This document shows, piece after piece, positions 5,830 through 7,589 of a DNA stretch of 7,589 nucleotides. The DNA is taken from assembly GCA_017652545.1 (NCBI GenBank), contig JAGCAV010000533.1, forward strand, positions 1 to 7,589. The letters are read 5' to 3'. How positions within the stretch are numbered: position 1 is the first letter of the stretch; the number at the start of each line of letters is the position of its first letter. The notes beneath the pieces are model-generated. The model saw only the letters and a program-made list of their open reading frames with translations. It did not search any database and was not told where the DNA came from. This DNA is from Lachnospiraceae bacterium. Lineage in GTDB: Bacteria > Bacillota_A > Clostridia > Lachnospirales > Lachnospiraceae. The position numbers were made by a program, and so were the translations under genes.

Positions 5830-7134
5830 TCATTCCCACTCAGCCATGACGGCCTTCATCTCTTCGGCCGCTTCATCCAGCGTCTCCTGCGGATCCGCAA
5901 GATCCTCACCGAACATGGACTGGCAGGCTTCGTTCATGATGGACTCAAGCTCGGAGAATGCCGGTGTTGTCGGATTCGGGGTCAGGATATAGTTGTTGGA
6001 ATACTGAAGCATATCTGCCTGCATCGGATATCCGCTCATATACTCGTCGCTCTCGGAGTAGGCTTTCGCGCTCGGGATCATGCCGCACTCGGCGATGACC
6101 TTCTGGGCATCTTCAGTAGCCATCCACTCGATGAACTGCCATGCCTCATCCTTATGCTCACAGTTGGAGCTGATGGTCATGATGTAGGGATAGTTGACCG
6201 GTGCCGGTGTGCATTCTTCGCCGTTGTAGGAAACCATCGGAAGAGAAATGACACCCGTATCATTCCAGACATCCTCGCCTGCATCCTGGGTCATGCCGAT
6301 GAACCACGGACCGTCCATGCAGAATGCCGCAGTTCCGTTCCAGAAGATCTGACGGGCATCGGACTTGTCTGTTCCGCTTACGACCAGGCCCTCAGAGATC
6401 AGGCTCTGCCACCATTTTGCCATGTCGACAACGCCCTGCGCGTTGCAGTTAATGGTATCCGCGGAATAGGGGCCGGCCTCATCCTCAAAGTAGATACCGC
6501 TTACGGCACGCACGAAGAATCTGCCCCACTCGGACCAGGTAAAGGTATGGGAGCCGACAACGATGCCCATTCCGGTATATCCCTTTTCGGTCACTGCGCG
6601 CATCGCCTCAACATAATCGTCTGTGTTCTTGATGGATGCCGGATCGATGCCGCATTCCTCAAGGATGGATTTTCTGTAGAAGATGGCAGCACTGCCATAT
6701 GAATAGTTGGACAGCGCGACATTGTGGCCATCGATCACACATTCATTCTGACCCACCTGGCCGTCTTCGGATACGATTTCAGAAGCCGCAATGTAATCAT
6801 CGAGATTCTCGAAGGCGCCCCCTTCACGCAGCGCATAATACGAATTCAGTTCGGACGGCGTGATCTGCAGAATATCACCCTCCGAGCCGGACGCGATCTC
6901 TGTTGTAATGCTGTCCCAGAATCCATCGTAGCCTTCGCCGTAGATCTCGACCTTAACATCCGGATTCTGCTCATTGTATGCTTCCAGGAGTTTGTCAAAG
7001 ACCGCCTGATGATTTGATTCGACATACAACGATGTTGCAAGCTTCAGTGTGACTGCCTCCCCGGCGATGGCATAGCCAGACAGGCCGAGAAGCATTGCTG
7101 ATGTGATCAACCCTGCCAGTACTCTCTTTTTCAT
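5830..7134 (-). CDS. ABC transporter sugar-binding protein (family 1, MalE-like)
   Basis: This 434-residue protein should bind a sugar or oligosaccharide outside the cell and deliver it to the permeases encoded next. The start at 7134 is chosen because AAGGAGG (7140-7146) lies 5 bases upstream and it opens a good signal peptide (MKKRV, hydrophobic stretch to about residue 18); an in-frame ATG at 7170 would add 12 residues before the signal and lies in the hairpin. Features of bacterial solute-binding family 1 are a mature start VTLKLATS, an N-lobe with SGSEGDILQITPSEL and ALREGGAFENLDDYI (about 82-115), WNGTAAFCMDGPWFIGM (265-281) and C-terminal helices to MAEWE. At the signal-peptide end, residues 18-21 read L-S-G-Y, where Gram-positive lipoproteins have L-S/A-G-C; the only apparent cleavage site is AIA before Gly25. 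The product may therefore be secreted without a lipid anchor, or anchored otherwise. The ligand cannot be told from sequence. Confidence 0.93.
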   Translation of the reverse strand: MKKRVLAGLITSAMLLGLSGYAIAGEAVTLKLATSLYVESNHQAVFDKLLEAYNEQNPDVKVEIYGEGYDGFWDSITTEIASGSEGDILQITPSELNSYYALREGGAFENLDDYIAASEIVSEDGQVGQNECVIDGHNVALSNYSYGSAAIFYRKSILEECGIDPASIKNTDDYVEAMRAVTEKGYTGMGIVVGSHTFTWSEWGRFFVRAVSGIYFEDEAGPYSADTINCNAQGVVDMAKWWQSLISEGLVVSGTDKSDARQIFWNGTAAFCMDGPWFIGMTQDAGEDVWNDTGVISLPMVSYNGEECTPAPVNYPYIMTISSNCEHKDEAWQFIEWMATEDAQKVIAECGMIPSAKAYSESDEYMSGYPMQADMLQYSNNYILTPNPTTPAFSELESIMNEACQSMFGEDLADPQETLDEAAEEMKAVMAEWE

Positions 7135-7139
7135 ATTGT

Positions 7140-7146
7140 CCTCCTT
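7140..7146 (-). promoter_or_regulatory. Ribosome binding site of the binding-protein gene
   Basis: The minus strand reads AAGGAGG, then ACAAT, then ATG at 7134. This near-perfect Shine-Dalgarno sequence decides the start at 7134 over the longer frame beginning at 7170. Confidence 0.85.
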
Positions 7147-7161
7147 AAAATATATTACTTT

Positions 7162-7184
7162 CGCCGGCACCCTATATGCCGGCG
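7162..7184 (-). other. Intergenic stem-loop between kinase and binding-protein genes
   Basis: Arms CGCCGGCA (7162-7169) and TGCCGGCG (7177-7184) are perfect 8-bp complements around a 7-base loop. On the minus strand the stem is followed by AAAGTAATATATTTTAAGG, not an immediate U-tract, so it is not a canonical terminator. It sits about 15 bases before the ribosome binding site of the binding-protein gene. A plausible role, by analogy with other sugar-transport operons, is an mRNA processing or stability element that raises the binding-protein level over the kinase; this is inference. Confidence 0.6.
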
Positions 7185-7194
7185 CAATGCACGG

Positions 7195-7589
7195 TCATAT
7201 CAGTTTTTCCATGTCCGCGAGCAGTTTGATCTGTGTTCGTGCACGGTCAAGATTCTGCTCCGGCCGCTGTGTCCTGTAATAGATATCGCCGTTCAGATAA
7301 TCCCCGAGGAACCGCAGGGCCTGCTCATACGTGATCACCTTTGCCCCCATCGGCAGCAGCTGGATCTCCCTGCGTGTCAGCCTGTCCCCACAGGCTTCCA
7401 GATACCCCTTCAGATACAGATCATACATTTTTTTATCAAAGGATACTTTATTCAGATCCGGTTCGTCTTCAGCCGCAGTGCTTGCCCCAAAACGGATCGC
7501 GTCCCCGAAATCATGGAGGGACAGTCCGGGCATCACCGTATCCAGGTCGATCACGCAAAGGGCATTCCCGGTCTTCTGATCAAACAGCA
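7195..7589 (-). CDS. NahK-like sugar kinase, aminoglycoside-phosphotransferase fold (C-terminal part)
   Basis: The frame is open to the window edge, so only the last 130 or so residues are seen and the true start is outside; the GTG at 7554 is an internal valine codon. The visible part begins LFDQKTGNALCVIDLDTVMP. The IDLDT motif is the equivalent of the kinase DFG metal-binding aspartate in the APH fold, and it is followed by the characteristic HDFGDAIRFGAS segment. This combination resembles N-acetylhexosamine 1-kinase (NahK) and related sugar kinases that work with lacto-N-biose/galacto-N-biose phosphorylases. The catalytic-loop aspartate and the N-lobe are not visible, so the substrate cannot be read. 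The gene ends 60 bases before the sugar-binding protein with no canonical terminator between, which suggests one operon. Family assignment is good; substrate is inference. A broader phosphotransferase such as a choline or homoserine kinase relative is less likely because of the DFGDAIRFGAS stretch. Confidence 0.8.
   Translation of the reverse strand, partial: LFDQKTGNALCVIDLDTVMPGLSLHDFGDAIRFGASTAAEDEPDLNKVSFDKKMYDLYLKGYLEACGDRLTRREIQLLPMGAKVITYEQALRFLGDYLNGDIYYRTQRPEQNLDRARTQIKLLADMEKLI

Noticed and set aside
6154..6702. Plus-strand frame of 182 codons inside the binding-protein gene
   Set aside because: It is opposite a confidently identified gene and has no motif, start context or partner.

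Overview
The window looks like a carbohydrate-uptake and catabolism locus from a Gram-positive anaerobe of the Bacillota, most likely a Lachnospiraceae-type gut or rumen Clostridium relative. The grounds are AGGAGG-like ribosome binding sites before most genes, a base composition of roughly half G+C judged by eye, a CUT1 sugar transporter with no ATPase gene of its own, and protein families typical of that group. The species cannot be named from this sequence. Every convincing gene is on the minus strand, so the locus reads from high to low coordinates. Long plus-strand frames are antisense shadows.

Upstream block, 7589 down to 2861: the C-terminal part of a NahK-like sugar kinase (APH fold), an extracellular sugar-binding protein, two CUT1 permeases (MalF-like then MalG-like, overlapping by ATGA), and a Gfo/Idh/MocA-family dehydrogenase. 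The genes are close together and probably form one operon, with stem-loops between kinase and binding protein and between binding protein and first permease. A strong minus-strand intrinsic terminator lies at 2747-2799.

Downstream block, 2729 down to 1: a small carbohydrate-binding family 9-like protein without a signal peptide, a metal-dependent amidohydrolase coupled to it by an ATGA overlap, and then the first 324 residues of a two-transmembrane sensor protein whose cytoplasmic output domain lies beyond position 1. The terminator ends only 17 bases before the family 9-like start codon, so this block must be expressed by read-through or from a promoter upstream of the hairpin. That arrangement suggests attenuation.

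Inferred joint function: the binding protein and permeases import a sugar or oligosaccharide, energised by an ATPase encoded elsewhere. The kinase would phosphorylate a released N-acetylhexosamine or similar sugar, and the dehydrogenase, family 9-like protein and amidohydrolase would process a sugar derivative. The sensor may detect an extracellular ligand. The substrate is not determined. The most unusual points are the missing lipobox cysteine in the binding protein (Tyr in an otherwise good LSG-C context), the 18-bp perfect hairpin beside a TTG start for the first permease, and the terminator abutting the family 9-like gene. No gene-free stretch exceeds about 140 bases. I saw no tRNA, rRNA, CRISPR array, insertion sequence or attachment site.
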